From Pseudomonas caspiana (GTDB lineage: Bacteria > Pseudomonadota > Gammaproteobacteria > Pseudomonadales > Pseudomonadaceae): 64,000 nucleotides of DNA. Position 1 is the stretch's first letter; every line of letters starts with the position of its first letter. Positions 1 to 8,970 of the stretch are shown here, in pieces. The translations under genes and the position numbers were made by a program. The stretch spans positions 18,996 to 82,995 of the forward strand of contig NZ_LOHF01000017.1 in assembly GCF_002158995.1 (NCBI RefSeq), read 5' to 3'. Under the pieces are notes generated by a model that was given only the letters and a program-made list of their open reading frames with translations, searched no databases and was not told the origin of the DNA.

Positions 1-57
1 ACAGATAATTGTTCCAATTCAGTAGATTGCATTTTGTTTATAAGAGGTTAGCGACAC

Positions 58-1170
58 ATGACTGGCGACTTCCTCGCACTGGCTCAGCCGGGCGTGCAAA
101 AACTTTCGCCTTATGTTCCAGGTAAGCCTGTGAACGAGCTGGCACGCGAGTTGGGCATTGATCCCGCAAAGATCACCAAGCTGGCGAGCAACGAAAACCC
201 GTTAGGCCCAAGCCCGAAGGCGCTGATCGCGATTCGCGACGAATTGGCCGAGCTGACGCGTTATCCGGATGGCAATGGCTTCGAGCTGAAAAAGCGCCTC
301 GCAGAACGCTGTGGTGTGCAGATTGATCAAGTAACGCTGGGCAACGGTTCCAACGATATCCTTGAGTTGGTCGCCCGTGCGTACCTGGCTCCGGGCCTTA
401 ATGCAGTGTTCAGCGAATTCGCTTTCGCGGTTTACCCGATTGTTACTCAGGCGATCGGTGCCACGGCTCGCGTCACGCCCGCCAAGGATTGGGGGCATGA
501 TCTGCACGCAATGTTGGCGGCGATTGATGACGATACCCGAGTGGTATTTATCGCCAACCCGAACAACCCGACCGGAACCTGGTTCGGGCCGGACGCGCTG
601 AGCCAGTTCCTCGCCGCAGTCCCAGAGCATGTGCTGGTGGTGCTGGACGAGGCCTACATCGAATACGCCCAGGGCGGCGATCTCCCCGACGGCCTCGATT
701 ATCTGGCTGCTTATCCGAATCTGCTCGTTTCGCGCACCTTCTCCAAGGCCTATGGCTTGGCATCGTTGCGTGTCGGTTATGGCTTATCGTCCGCTGCAGT
801 GGCGGATGTGCTGAACCGCGTGCGCCAGCCTTTCAACGTCAACAGCCTTGCCTTGGCCGCCGCTTGCGCCGCGCTGGATGACGCTGAATACCTGACTCAA
901 AGCCGCCAGTTGAACGAAGTCGGCATGGAGCAGCTTGAGGGTGGCTTGCGCTTGCTTGGGCTGAGCTGGATTCCATCCAAAGGCAATTTCATTGCCGTCG
1001 ACCTTGGGCGTGACAGTGCTGCGGTTTATCAAGGGCTGCTCCGCGAGGGTGTGATTGTTCGCCCGGTCGCCGGCTACGGTATGCCCAATCATCTTCGTGT
1101 GAGTATCGGTTTGTTGGAAGAAAACACTCGTTTCCTTGAAGCGTTGGCCAAGGTTCTGGCGCGTGATTGA
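58..1170 (+). CDS. hisC: Histidinol-phosphate aminotransferase
   Basis: PLP-dependent fold-type I aminotransferase of 370 aa, the usual family length. It converts imidazole-acetol phosphate plus glutamate to histidinol phosphate; HisC paralogues beside tyrA/aroA may also transaminate aromatic keto acids (inference). Visible motifs are SNENPLG (44-50), NPNNPTG (167-173), DEAYIEY (197-203) and SRTFSKAYGLA, with the PLP lysine at K230 and the phosphate-contacting R238. A late HLRVSIG arginine would bind the substrate carboxylate. The ATG follows an AGAGG ribosome site. The next gene follows within a few dozen bases and is probably co-transcribed. Confidence 0.95.
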   Translation: MTGDFLALAQPGVQKLSPYVPGKPVNELARELGIDPAKITKLASNENPLGPSPKALIAIRDELAELTRYPDGNGFELKKRLAERCGVQIDQVTLGNGSNDILELVARAYLAPGLNAVFSEFAFAVYPIVTQAIGATARVTPAKDWGHDLHAMLAAIDDDTRVVFIANPNNPTGTWFGPDALSQFLAAVPEHVLVVLDEAYIEYAQGGDLPDGLDYLAAYPNLLVSRTFSKAYGLASLRVGYGLSSAAVADVLNRVRQPFNVNSLALAAACAALDDAEYLTQSRQLNEVGMEQLEGGLRLLGLSWIPSKGNFIAVDLGRDSAAVYQGLLREGVIVRPVAGYGMPNHLRVSIGLLEENTRFLEALAKVLARD

Positions 1171-1201
1171 TGTCATCTCAGTGAAACCAAACCAGCCTAT
1201 T

Positions 1202-3406
1202 ATGCGGCGCTTGGTGGTTGTGGGTCTCGGTCTGATTGGCGGGTCTTTCGCCAAAGGCATTCGCGAAAGTGGTTTGTGCGGTGAGGTGGTCGGCGTTGAT
1301 CTCGACCCCCAATCGCGCAAGTTAGCTGTTGAGCTGGGCGTTGTGGATCGCTGCGAAGTCGATCTGGCGGCGGCCTGTCGCGATGCTGATGTGATTCAGC
1401 TCGCCGTGCCTATTCTCGCGATGGAAAAAGTGCTGGCGCTGCTGGCGACTTTCGATCTGGGCGATGCAGTGCTGACGGATGTTGGCAGTGCCAAGGGCAA
1501 CGTAGTCAACGCTGCGCGTATGGCGTTTGGCGGGATGCCGTCGCGATTTGTGCCAGGACACCCGATTGCTGGTTCTGAGCAGAGTGGAGTCGAAGCGTCC
1601 AACGCGCAGTTGTTCAAGCGGCACAAAGTAATACTCACGCCATTGCCCGAGACTGATCCGAAAGCTCTGGGAGTGGTTGATCGACTCTGGTCCGAACTGG
1701 GTGCTGACGTGGAACACATGGAGGTCGAGCGTCACGATGAGGTGTTGGCCGCAACCAGTCATTTGCCTCACCTGTTGGCATTTGGTCTGGTGGACTCGTT
1801 GGCCAAACGTAACGAAAATCTCGACATTTTCAGATATGCAGCCGGTGGCTTTCGCGATTTCACGCGCATTGCCGGCAGCGATCCGGTGATGTGGCACGAC
1901 ATCTTTCTGGCCAATCGCGAGGCTGTGTTGCGCACTCTGGATACCTTTCGAACGGATTTGGACGCGCTGCGTGACGCGATGGTGGCGGGTGATGGTCATC
2001 AGTTGCTGGGTGTATTTACTCGCGCCCGGGTTGCCCGTGAGCATTTCGGCAAGATCCTTGCCCAGCGTGCTTACGTAGAGCCAGTGGCGGCCGAGGATCT
2101 GGTCTTTATCGCCAGTCCTGGTGGTCGGGTTTCAGGTCAGGTCCGTGTCCCGGGGGACAAGTCCATCTCCCATCGCTCGATCATGCTGGGCTCGTTGGCC
2201 GAGGGCACTACTGAAGTTGAGGGCTTCCTCGAAGGCGAGGATGCACTGGCGACGCTGCAAGCGTTCCGCGATATGGGGGTGGTGATTGAAGGGCCGCATC
2301 ACGGTCGTCTGACTATTCACGGTGTTGGGCTGCATGGTCTCAAGTCTGCGCCTGGGCCGATTTATCTGGGTAACTCGGGTACGTCAATGCGCCTGCTGGC
2401 AGGCTTGCTGGCTGCGCAGAGTTTCGACAGTACCCTGACCGGCGATGCTTCGCTGTCGCGACGTCCAATGGGCCGAGTGGCTGAGCCGTTGCGGGCAATG
2501 GGCGCAGTGATTGAAACCGCTGCCGAGGCGCGCCCGCCTTTGAAGATCAAAGGCGGGCAGACGCTCAATGGCTTGACCTATGAAATGCCAGTGGCCAGCG
2601 CACAGGTTAAATCGTCGCTGTTGTTGGCCGGTCTTTATGCCCAAGGCACCACGACGGTGATCGAGCCGGCACCTACGCGAGACCACACGGAGCGTATGCT
2701 GCGAGGCTTCGGTCACTCGGTGAAGGTTGATGGTGCAAAGGTTTCGCTGGAGTCTGGGTCTGGATTGAGGGCTGCGCGTATCGAAGTGCCCGCGGACATT
2801 TCGTCAGCAGCATTCTTTATGGTGGCCGCGTCCATTGCCGAGGGTTCCAACCTGTTGCTTGAACATGTCGGCATTAACCCGACGCGCACGGGTGTCATCG
2901 ATATCCTGCGTCTGATGGGGGCCGACATCACGTTGGAAAATCAGCGTGAGGCGGGTGGTGAACCTGTTGCCGACTTGCGTGTGCGCTCGGCCTCACTCAA
3001 CGGAATCGAAATCCCGCAGGAGCTGGTACCGCTGGCGATTGATGAGTTTCCGGCGATCTTCGTGGCCGCTGCTTGTGCTCAAGGTCGCACGGTGTTGCGG
3101 GGCGCGCAGGAGTTGCGCGTCAAGGAGTCGGATCGTATTCAAGCCATGGCCGACGGTCTGTTAAAGCTGGGCGTCAGTGTCGAGCCTACGCCGGACGGCA
3201 TTATCATTGACGGCGGTCAGATAGCTGGTGGTGTGGTTGATGCCCAGGGCGATCACCGTATTGCCATGGCTTTCAGTGTTGCGGCGTTGCGTGCGCAAGC
3301 GCCGATTCAGATCCATGATTGTGCGAACGTCGCTACGTCGTTCCCAAATTTTCTCGCGCTTAGCGCTCAAGTCGGCATGCGTGTAGCGCAAGAGGGGCAG
3401 TTGTGA
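1202..3406 (+). CDS. tyrA-aroA: Bifunctional prephenate dehydrogenase / EPSP synthase
   Basis: Fusion typical of pseudomonads. Residues 1 to about 295 are the NAD-dependent TyrA part (GLGLIGGS at the N-terminus, GHPIAGSEQSG and HDEVLAATSHLPH inside), converting prephenate to 4-hydroxyphenylpyruvate. From about residue 305 to the end is AroA (PGDKSISHRS near 315, LGNSGTSMRLL near 390, late KESDRI and DHRIAMA), condensing shikimate-3-phosphate with PEP. The frame is open from 1136, overlapping hisC, but homology starts at the MRRLVVVG stretch. I chose ATG 1202; GTG 1181 is the alternative and neither has a strong ribosome site. It ends overlapping cmk. Confidence 0.93.
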   Translation: MRRLVVVGLGLIGGSFAKGIRESGLCGEVVGVDLDPQSRKLAVELGVVDRCEVDLAAACRDADVIQLAVPILAMEKVLALLATFDLGDAVLTDVGSAKGNVVNAARMAFGGMPSRFVPGHPIAGSEQSGVEASNAQLFKRHKVILTPLPETDPKALGVVDRLWSELGADVEHMEVERHDEVLAATSHLPHLLAFGLVDSLAKRNENLDIFRYAAGGFRDFTRIAGSDPVMWHDIFLANREAVLRTLDTFRTDLDALRDAMVAGDGHQLLGVFTRARVAREHFGKILAQRAYVEPVAAEDLVFIASPGGRVSGQVRVPGDKSISHRSIMLGSLAEGTTEVEGFLEGEDALATLQAFRDMGVVIEGPHHGRLTIHGVGLHGLKSAPGPIYLGNSGTSMRLLAGLLAAQSFDSTLTGDASLSRRPMGRVAEPLRAMGAVIETAAEARPPLKIKGGQTLNGLTYEMPVASAQVKSSLLLAGLYAQGTTTVIEPAPTRDHTERMLRGFGHSVKVDGAKVSLESGSGLRAARIEVPADISSAAFFMVAASIAEGSNLLLEHVGINPTRTGVIDILRLMGADITLENQREAGGEPVADLRVRSASLNGIEIPQELVPLAIDEFPAIFVAAACAQGRTVLRGAQELRVKESDRIQAMADGLLKLGVSVEPTPDGIIIDGGQIAGGVVDAQGDHRIAMAFSVAALRAQAPIQIHDCANVATSFPNFLALSAQVGMRVAQEGQL

Positions 3407-4092
3407 AAATTCAAGCACCGGTTATTACCATTGACGGACCTAGCGGTTCCGGGAAGGGCACAGTTGCAGGGCTGTTGGCTAAACGCCTCGGCTGGTGTCT
3501 GCTCGATTCAGGCGCGCTGTATCGCCTGCTGGCGTTCGCCGCCCGCAATCATGGCGTGGACCTGACCAATGAGGAGGCCCTGAAATTGCTGGCTGCGCAT
3601 CTGGATGTGCAGTTCGAAACTGGCATTGAAGGGCAGGAGCAGCGGATTATTCTGGAGGGTGAGGACGTTACTCACTCGATTCGTAATGAGCAGATCGGCA
3701 GCGGCGCTTCGCAAGTGGCTTCATTGCCTGCGGTGCGTGACGCATTGCTGCAACGCCAACGTGCTTTTCAGGAAGAGCCAGGCCTCGTCGCAGACGGTCG
3801 CGACATGGGAACCGTCGTGTTTCCGGACGCGCCGCTGAAGATTTTTCTGACCGCCAGCGCCGAGGAACGTGCCCGTCGACGTTACTTGCAGTTGAAGGCC
3901 AAGGGCGATGATGTTAGTCTGTCGAGTCTGCTAGATGAGATAAGTGCACGCGACGAGCGTGACACCCAGCGAGCGGTAGCCCCGCTCAAGCCAGCGCACG
4001 ACGCTATTCAGCTGGATTCCACCGAATTGTCCATCGAGCAGGTGCTGGAACGCATTCTGAGTGAAATCGCGCTTCGCGATATTGCCGGGTGA
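3403..4092 (+). CDS. cmk: Cytidylate kinase
   Basis: CMP/dCMP kinase of 229 aa that phosphorylates CMP and dCMP with ATP. The P-loop GPSGSGKGT lies at residues 12-20, followed by the LDSGALYR substrate region and the DGRDMGTVVFPDA stretch typical of Cmk. The GTG start overlaps the stop of the tyrA-aroA gene (GTGA), indicating translational coupling. A hairpin after the stop probably separates it from rpsA, the usual downstream neighbour in gammaproteobacteria. Confidence 0.95.
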   Translation: MKIQAPVITIDGPSGSGKGTVAGLLAKRLGWCLLDSGALYRLLAFAARNHGVDLTNEEALKLLAAHLDVQFETGIEGQEQRIILEGEDVTHSIRNEQIGSGASQVASLPAVRDALLQRQRAFQEEPGLVADGRDMGTVVFPDAPLKIFLTASAEERARRRYLQLKAKGDDVSLSSLLDEISARDERDTQRAVAPLKPAHDAIQLDSTELSIEQVLERILSEIALRDIAG

Positions 4093-4093
4093 C

Positions 4094-4140
4094 AAAGAAG
4101 CATGTGGGAGACCAGAAATAGTCCCGCAGGCTTTCTTTTA
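4094..4140 (+). terminator. Probable terminator after cmk
   Basis: Two bases past the cmk stop, AAAGAAGC pairs with GCTTTCTTT around an inner GTGGGA/TCCCGC stem, and the 3' arm is T-rich. This could end or attenuate the hisC-cmk transcript before rpsA. The stem is bulged, so its strength is uncertain. Confidence 0.45.
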
Positions 4141-4149
4141 CTTGAACGT

Positions 4150-4213
4150 AACCCACGTTGTCTGGAACGTGGCAGATGGGCGTATCCTTCGCCCTTGATC
4201 AACAGGAATTAAA
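4150..4213 (+). promoter_or_regulatory. Structured 5' leader of rpsA
   Basis: Two short stem-loops stand just upstream of the rpsA ribosome site: CCACGTT (4153-4159) with AACGTGG (4166-4172), and GGGCG (4178-4182) with CGCCC (4190-4194). The AGGAA ribosome site follows about 10 bases later. In E. coli the S1 protein represses its own mRNA through a hairpin-rich leader; an equivalent role here is inference from position and folding potential. Confidence 0.45.
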
Positions 4214-5905
4214 ATGAGCGAAAGCTTTGCAGAACTTTTTGAAGAAAGCCTAAAGACCCTCAACCTTCAGGCCGGTTCGATCATCACCGCTATCATCGTT
4301 GATATCGATTACCAGGCAGGCTGGGTGACGGTTCACGCCGGTCTGAAATCTGAAGGCCTGATCCCGCTGGAACAGTTCCACAACGACGCTGGCGATCTGA
4401 CTATCAAGATCGGCGACGAAGTTCACGTTGCTCTGGACGCGGTAGAAGACGGCTTTGGCGAAACCAAGCTGTCCCGCGAGAAAGCCAAGCGTGCCGAGTG
4501 CTGGATTGTTCTGGAAGCGGCTTTCGCAGCTGAAGAAGTGGTCAAGGGCGTTATCAACGGTAAGGTTAAAGGCGGCTTCACTGTCGACGTTAACGGCATC
4601 CGTGCGTTCCTGCCTGGTTCTTTGGTCGACGTCCGCCCAGTGCGCGACACGACTCACCTGGAAGGCAAAGAGCTCGAGTTCAAGGTCATCAAGCTGGACC
4701 AGAAGCGCAACAACGTTGTTGTTTCGCGTCGCAGCGTGCTGGAAGCCGAGAACAGTGCCGAGCGCGAAGCTCTGCTCGAGTCCCTGCAGGAAGGTCAACA
4801 AGTCAAAGGTATCGTCAAGAACCTCACCGATTACGGCGCATTCGTCGATCTGGGTGGCGTCGATGGCCTGCTGCACATCACCGACATGGCCTGGAAGCGC
4901 ATCAAGCATCCATCGGAAATCGTCAATGTTGGCGATGAGATCGATGTAAAAGTGCTGAAGTACGATCGCGAGCGCAATCGTGTTTCCCTGGGTCTGAAGC
5001 AACTGGGCGAAGACCCATGGGTTGCTATCAAAGCTCGTTACCCGGAAAGCACTCGCGTAACTGCGCGTGTTACCAACCTGACCGACTACGGCTGCTTCGC
5101 AGAGCTGGAAGAAGGCGTGGAAGGCCTGGTACACGTTTCCGAAATGGACTGGACCAACAAAAACATCCACCCTTCGAAAGTCGTACAAGTCGGCGACGAA
5201 GTGGAAGTTATGGTTCTGGACATCGACGAAGAGCGTCGTCGTATCTCCCTCGGCATCAAACAGTGCAAATCTAACCCATGGGAAGATTTCTCTGGCCAGT
5301 TCAACAAGGGCGATAAGATCTCCGGCACCATCAAGTCGATCACCGATTTCGGTATCTTCATTGGTCTGGACGGCGGCATCGACGGCCTGGTTCACCTGTC
5401 CGACATCTCCTGGAACGAAGTGGGCGAAGAAGCCGTACGTCGCTTCAAGAAGGGCGACGAGCTCGACACAGTGATCCTGTCTGTTGATCCAGAGCGTGAG
5501 CGTATCTCGCTGGGTATCAAGCAACTGGAAAGCGATCCGTTCTCCGAGTACGTCACTGTCAATGACAAAGGCGCAATCGTTCGCGGTATCGTTAAAGAAG
5601 TTGACGCCAAAGGCGCCATCATCACTCTGGCCGACGACATCGAAGCTTCCCTGAAAGCCTCCGAAATCAGCCGTGACCGCGTTGAAGACGCGCGTAACGT
5701 TCTGAAAGAAGGCGAAGAGATCGAAGCCAAGATCATCAGCGTTGACCGCAAGAGCCGCGTGATCAGCTTGTCCATCAAGTCGAAAGACGTTGAAGACGAG
5801 AAAGAAGCGATCCAAAGCCTGCGTAGTAAGCCAGAGACCGCTGAGAACACTGGTCCTACCACTCTTGGTGACCTGTTGCGTGCTCAAATGGAAAAGCAGA
5901 ACTAA
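4214..5905 (+). CDS. rpsA: 30S ribosomal protein S1
   Basis: Full-length S1 of 563 aa (family about 557-560). Six tandem S1 RNA-binding domains are visible; the last four show the repeated pattern of a (T/S)DYG or (T/S)DFG motif, a GLVH-type stretch and a closing ISLGIKQ or VSLGLKQ. The protein recruits mRNAs with weak ribosome sites to the 30S subunit. Codon use is strongly optimised (GAA, AAG, CTG, GTT), as expected of a highly expressed gene. It is preceded by a structured leader and followed at once by a strong terminator, so it is probably monocistronic. Confidence 0.98.
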   Translation: MSESFAELFEESLKTLNLQAGSIITAIIVDIDYQAGWVTVHAGLKSEGLIPLEQFHNDAGDLTIKIGDEVHVALDAVEDGFGETKLSREKAKRAECWIVLEAAFAAEEVVKGVINGKVKGGFTVDVNGIRAFLPGSLVDVRPVRDTTHLEGKELEFKVIKLDQKRNNVVVSRRSVLEAENSAEREALLESLQEGQQVKGIVKNLTDYGAFVDLGGVDGLLHITDMAWKRIKHPSEIVNVGDEIDVKVLKYDRERNRVSLGLKQLGEDPWVAIKARYPESTRVTARVTNLTDYGCFAELEEGVEGLVHVSEMDWTNKNIHPSKVVQVGDEVEVMVLDIDEERRRISLGIKQCKSNPWEDFSGQFNKGDKISGTIKSITDFGIFIGLDGGIDGLVHLSDISWNEVGEEAVRRFKKGDELDTVILSVDPERERISLGIKQLESDPFSEYVTVNDKGAIVRGIVKEVDAKGAIITLADDIEASLKASEISRDRVEDARNVLKEGEEIEAKIISVDRKSRVISLSIKSKDVEDEKEAIQSLRSKPETAENTGPTTLGDLLRAQMEKQN

Positions 5906-5924
5906 GTTCTGACTGGCCATTAGG

Positions 5925-5952
5925 AAAAGGGCGACTTAGGTCGCCCTTTTTT
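5925..5952 (+). terminator. Rho-independent terminator of rpsA
   Basis: GGGCGAC and GTCGCCC form a GC-rich stem around a four-base loop, flanked by AAAA and TTTTTT. It lies 20 bases past the rpsA stop. Confidence 0.9.
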
Positions 5953-6266
5953 GTGGGCGCTATTCCTGTAGTTGAGTGGCAGTCGGTTCCAGAGGCTCCC
6001 AAGGCTCCGTCGCTTGCCGTTATCTTTTTATCGTGTGGTGGCCGTGATTTGACTGTTACTGATCCTGAATTGCCCTCTAGGCGGCTCCAGTAAGATTTTG
6101 CACGTATGTGCTGAACTGCTTGCAATACGCGGCCTGGCGCATTGGAGTCAATATGTCTCTAAAGTGACCGACTCAGAAAAGTCAATACACGGGCTGTTCA
6201 AATTCATCTGGTCATGCTAAAACCTTCGGAGCGCTTATCTAGCTGCTTGAAAAAGAAGGGAAAAAT
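5953..6266 (+). other. Intergenic region before ihfB
   Basis: About 314 bases without a supported gene. It should hold the ihfB promoter, but I could not single out a convincing -35/-10 pair. Short open frames here lack ribosome sites and recognisable protein features. Confidence 0.4.
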
Positions 6267-6575
6267 ATGACGAAGTCGGAGTTGATCGAACGAATTGTCA
6301 CCCATCAAGGGCTGCTCTCATCCAAGGATGTCGAGTTGGCTATCAAGACCATGCTTGAGCAAATGTCCCAGTGCCTGGCGACAGGTGATCGCATTGAGAT
6401 ACGGGGCTTTGGCAGCTTCTCCCTGCATTACCGTGCTCCGCGAGTAGGACGCAACCCCAAGACCGGCCAGTCGGTCAGCCTTGACGGCAAGTTCGTACCG
6501 CATTTCAAGCCGGGCAAAGAACTGCGTGATCGTGTAAACGAAGACGAAGAAGAGGGCCTCCTGGCCTCCCGATAG
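6267..6575 (+). CDS. ihfB: Integration host factor subunit beta
   Basis: DNA-bending protein of the HU/IHF family, 102 aa. The N-terminus MTKSELIERI, the GDRIEIRGFGSF core and the DNA-intercalating arm with GRNPKTG (proline near residue 65) are all present. It pairs with IhfA. The acidic tail (NEDEEEG) is longer than in E. coli but common in Pseudomonas. The ribosome site is AAGGGA. It lies 9 bases upstream of the LapA-domain gene, so the two are probably co-transcribed. In Pseudomonas this gene marks the left edge of the O-antigen locus. Confidence 0.96.
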   Translation: MTKSELIERIVTHQGLLSSKDVELAIKTMLEQMSQCLATGDRIEIRGFGSFSLHYRAPRVGRNPKTGQSVSLDGKFVPHFKPGKELRDRVNEDEEEGLLASR

Positions 6576-6584
6576 GAGTAACAG

Positions 6585-6827
6585 ATGCGGATGTTTACAC
6601 GAGTAATTGCGGCCTTGGTCGCGCTGGCGCTTATCGTGTCGACGATCGTCTTTATTCTGGAGAACCAGCAGAAAGTCTCACTGGTCTTTTTGGGGTGGTC
6701 TTCGCCCGAGCTGTTTCTCGCAGTACCCGTCATTATCGCGCTGCTTGCGGGCATGTTGATCGGTCCCTTCCTGGGATGGGTCGTTGTACTGCGTAAAAAG
6801 CGGAAACTGGACCGTCGCTCAATCTGA
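6585..6827 (+). CDS. LapA-domain (DUF1049) small membrane protein
   Basis: 80 aa with two hydrophobic segments (about 5-23 and 42-67) separated by ENQQKVSLVFLGW, the hallmark of the LapA/YciS family, and a basic tail (RKKRKLDRRS). In E. coli the family works with LapB in regulating LPS synthesis through LpxC turnover. Position next to the O-polysaccharide locus fits, but the exact role here is inference. An AGGAG ribosome site precedes the ATG. Confidence 0.85.
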   Translation: MRMFTRVIAALVALALIVSTIVFILENQQKVSLVFLGWSSPELFLAVPVIIALLAGMLIGPFLGWVVVLRKKRKLDRRSI

Positions 6828-7240
6828 TCCAGGGCTATCTGCAACCGTGCAGCTACTCTTGATCATCATTAACAAAGCTCTTCAGCGCTGAACCTGTGAA
6901 CGTAGTACTCAGCTGAAAGCTTTGCTCATTCCGCTTATTCCTGCTGACACTGCTCGTAGTCCTCCCCATCAAGTTTTGTGGGAGTCGTTACCCAGTGCCG
7001 TCGGAAAAATCTACTGATTGCAGTCGCTCAAGCTCTAAAGCCCGCGTTTGCTAGGTAATGGTCTCGCGCTGCAGGCTGCTGAGGATATTTTCACGCCAAA
7101 CCGTCACCCACCTGCGCCCTTGCAAAGGACTCTCTGCGCGGCAGAATGCGGCCGTTTAAACGGTTGGGATTCGATATTACATGCCGGAACGCATGCAGTT
7201 CGAGTTCGAGCATTAGCTGCGTTTGAGTCAGAGGGTATTT
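6828..7240 (+). other. Left boundary of the O-polysaccharide locus, no gene seen
   Basis: About 413 bases with no supported gene. An open frame from 7048 lacks a ribosome site and conflicts with the nuclease start. A 12-bp perfect palindrome CCGTTTAAACGG lies at 7152-7163, about 78 bases before the nuclease gene; it could be an operator or chance. No wzz gene, often found at this spot, is present. Confidence 0.4.
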
Positions 7241-8692
7241 ATGAGTTATCCAAAAGTTGTCCATCATGGCGGCGTCCAGAGTGTGACGGGTTCGTGTCAT
7301 CAAGTGAGCTTTGACGAGCATCACAGTGTGCTGGTTGACTGCGGTTTGCGTGTCGAATCTTCGGAGGTCGTCGAGCCGGGGCGGGAGGCGGAAATTGATT
7401 TCCCCATAGACACAATAAAGGCCTTGTTGCTGACTCATGTCCATGTGGATCACGTTGGGCGTATCCCTGACCTGCTGGCTGCGGGTTACACGGGTCCGAT
7501 AATCTGCAGCGAGCCCTCGGCAAAAATGTTGCCGCTCACTCTTGAGGATGCCTGGAAGTATCAGTTTGCTCATGACAGCAAACAGATTGAGCGGTATCTG
7601 GCTATTGTTCAAAAGCGGACCATCGCATTGCCCTTCAACACCTGGCATGCACTGATCGATACCCCCGATCTGGTTGTGAGGATCAGGCTGCAGCGCGCGG
7701 GTCACATACTCGGCTCCGCTTATGTCGAGTGCGATGTTCAGTACCCCGCTGAGTCACAACAGAAGCGCATCGTGTTCTCCGGCGATCTGGGATCTCGTCT
7801 CAACCCCCTGCTAATCAGTCCTGAGTCACCCGAGCGGGCAGACCTGTTGGTTCTTGAAAGTACCTATGGTGATCGCCTGCACGAGGATCGCGATAGCCGT
7901 CAGACGCGGCTGGAAAAGATCATCGACAAGGCGTTAGCTGATCACGGCACGATCCTGATTCCAGCGTTCAGCATCGGTCGTACACAGGAGCTGCTATTTG
8001 AGATAGAAGACATCTTGCGCCGCAAGTCACTGATCGAAGACCGCGATCCCGCGTTTGACGCCGTTGATGCTGATGGCCTGCCCATTGATTGGCCGCAATT
8101 GCCTGTCATCCTCGACTCGCCGTTGGCCAGCCGGTTTACCAAGGTCTACCAGGATTTCAATGGCTACTGGAATACCGCAGCTCAAGAGCGCTTGAATGAG
8201 GGCCGCAACCCTCTGGGGTTCAAGCAACTCATCACAGTTGATAGTCATGACAAGCACCAGATGGTGGTGAACTACCTGTCCAGCACAGGCCGACCGGCAA
8301 TCGTTATCGCAGGCAGCGGAATGTGCTCGGGTGGCCGGATCGTCAACTACCTGAAAGCCATGCTCGGCGACCCTCGTCACAATGTCGTATTCGTCGGTTA
8401 TCAGGCCAAAGGGACGCCCGGCGCCGCGATACAGAAATACGGGCCGGTAGAGGGTTATGTAGAACTGGACAAAGAGCGGTTCAAGATAAAGGCTGGCACT
8501 ACCACGGTCGGTGGCTACTCGGCCCATGCTGATCAGTCTGAGCTCGTCAGCTTTGTGACTGGAATGGAGGAGTGGCCTGAGCAGATAACCCTCGTTCACG
8601 GAGACGCGAACGCGAAAAAGACGCTGGGTGACGTGCTGGAAAGGAAGTATTCGTTGAAAAAGAGAGCTCTCAAGCTGTCGGTTCCGCAATAA
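7241..8692 (+). CDS. Beta-CASP metallo-beta-lactamase-fold nuclease-like protein
   Basis: 483 aa, COG1236-type (YSH1/CPSF-like) protein. The metal site HVHVDH is at residues 66-71, with GHILGSA, FSGDLG and the beta-CASP motifs ESTYGDR, PAFSIGRTQE, AGSGMCSGGRI and GYSAHADQ further along; a late VHGD completes it. Members are RNA endo/exonucleases; the substrate in bacteria of this type is not well defined. The frame opens at a TTG at 7223, but ATG 7241 has an AGAGGG ribosome site 6-7 bases upstream and is preferred. It stands alone at the locus edge, with a hairpin after its stop. Confidence 0.85.
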   Translation: MSYPKVVHHGGVQSVTGSCHQVSFDEHHSVLVDCGLRVESSEVVEPGREAEIDFPIDTIKALLLTHVHVDHVGRIPDLLAAGYTGPIICSEPSAKMLPLTLEDAWKYQFAHDSKQIERYLAIVQKRTIALPFNTWHALIDTPDLVVRIRLQRAGHILGSAYVECDVQYPAESQQKRIVFSGDLGSRLNPLLISPESPERADLLVLESTYGDRLHEDRDSRQTRLEKIIDKALADHGTILIPAFSIGRTQELLFEIEDILRRKSLIEDRDPAFDAVDADGLPIDWPQLPVILDSPLASRFTKVYQDFNGYWNTAAQERLNEGRNPLGFKQLITVDSHDKHQMVVNYLSSTGRPAIVIAGSGMCSGGRIVNYLKAMLGDPRHNVVFVGYQAKGTPGAAIQKYGPVEGYVELDKERFKIKAGTTTVGGYSAHADQSELVSFVTGMEEWPEQITLVHGDANAKKTLGDVLERKYSLKKRALKLSVPQ

Positions 8693-8699
8693 CAGGTGT

Positions 8700-8735
8700 G
8701 CAAGGCAGCGATTTGCACTATCGCTGTCTTTGCTT
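8700..8735 (+). terminator. Probable terminator of the nuclease gene
   Basis: GGCAGCGAT (8704-8712) pairs with ATCGCTGTC (8720-8728), one G-T wobble, seven-base loop, followed by TTTGCTT. The T tract is short, so strength is uncertain. Confidence 0.55.
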
Positions 8736-8970
8736 CTAACGGAGCCTTGTTGTCGCATATCAAGGCGGAGGTTATCCTACGCGCCTTTAGCTACTAGGCT
8801 CATAGCTATTCTGGGTATAAGAGCTGTTGATTGTGATGGACCATAAAGTTTTCGCATCTTAATTTGTCGAGCGATGTATTAGATCCTGTCTGATGCGATG
8901 ACAGCTTTCTCAACACGTTGCTGGATCTGCTGCGTGTAGTAACTCCGAACTATTAGGGAAGTTTTCAGAA

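Noticed and set aside
4250..5920. A 556-codon open frame on the minus strand across rpsA
   Set aside because: Mirror of the strongly biased rpsA codons; no ribosome site or recognisable motif, and rpsA is certain.
7048..7314. Small + strand open frame overlapping the nuclease start
   Set aside because: No ribosome site, and it conflicts with the well-supported start at 7241.
8760..8800. Possible JUMPstart/ops element (GGCGGTAG) before rmlA
   Set aside because: Only GGCGGAGG is present and the rest of the JUMPstart pattern is missing.
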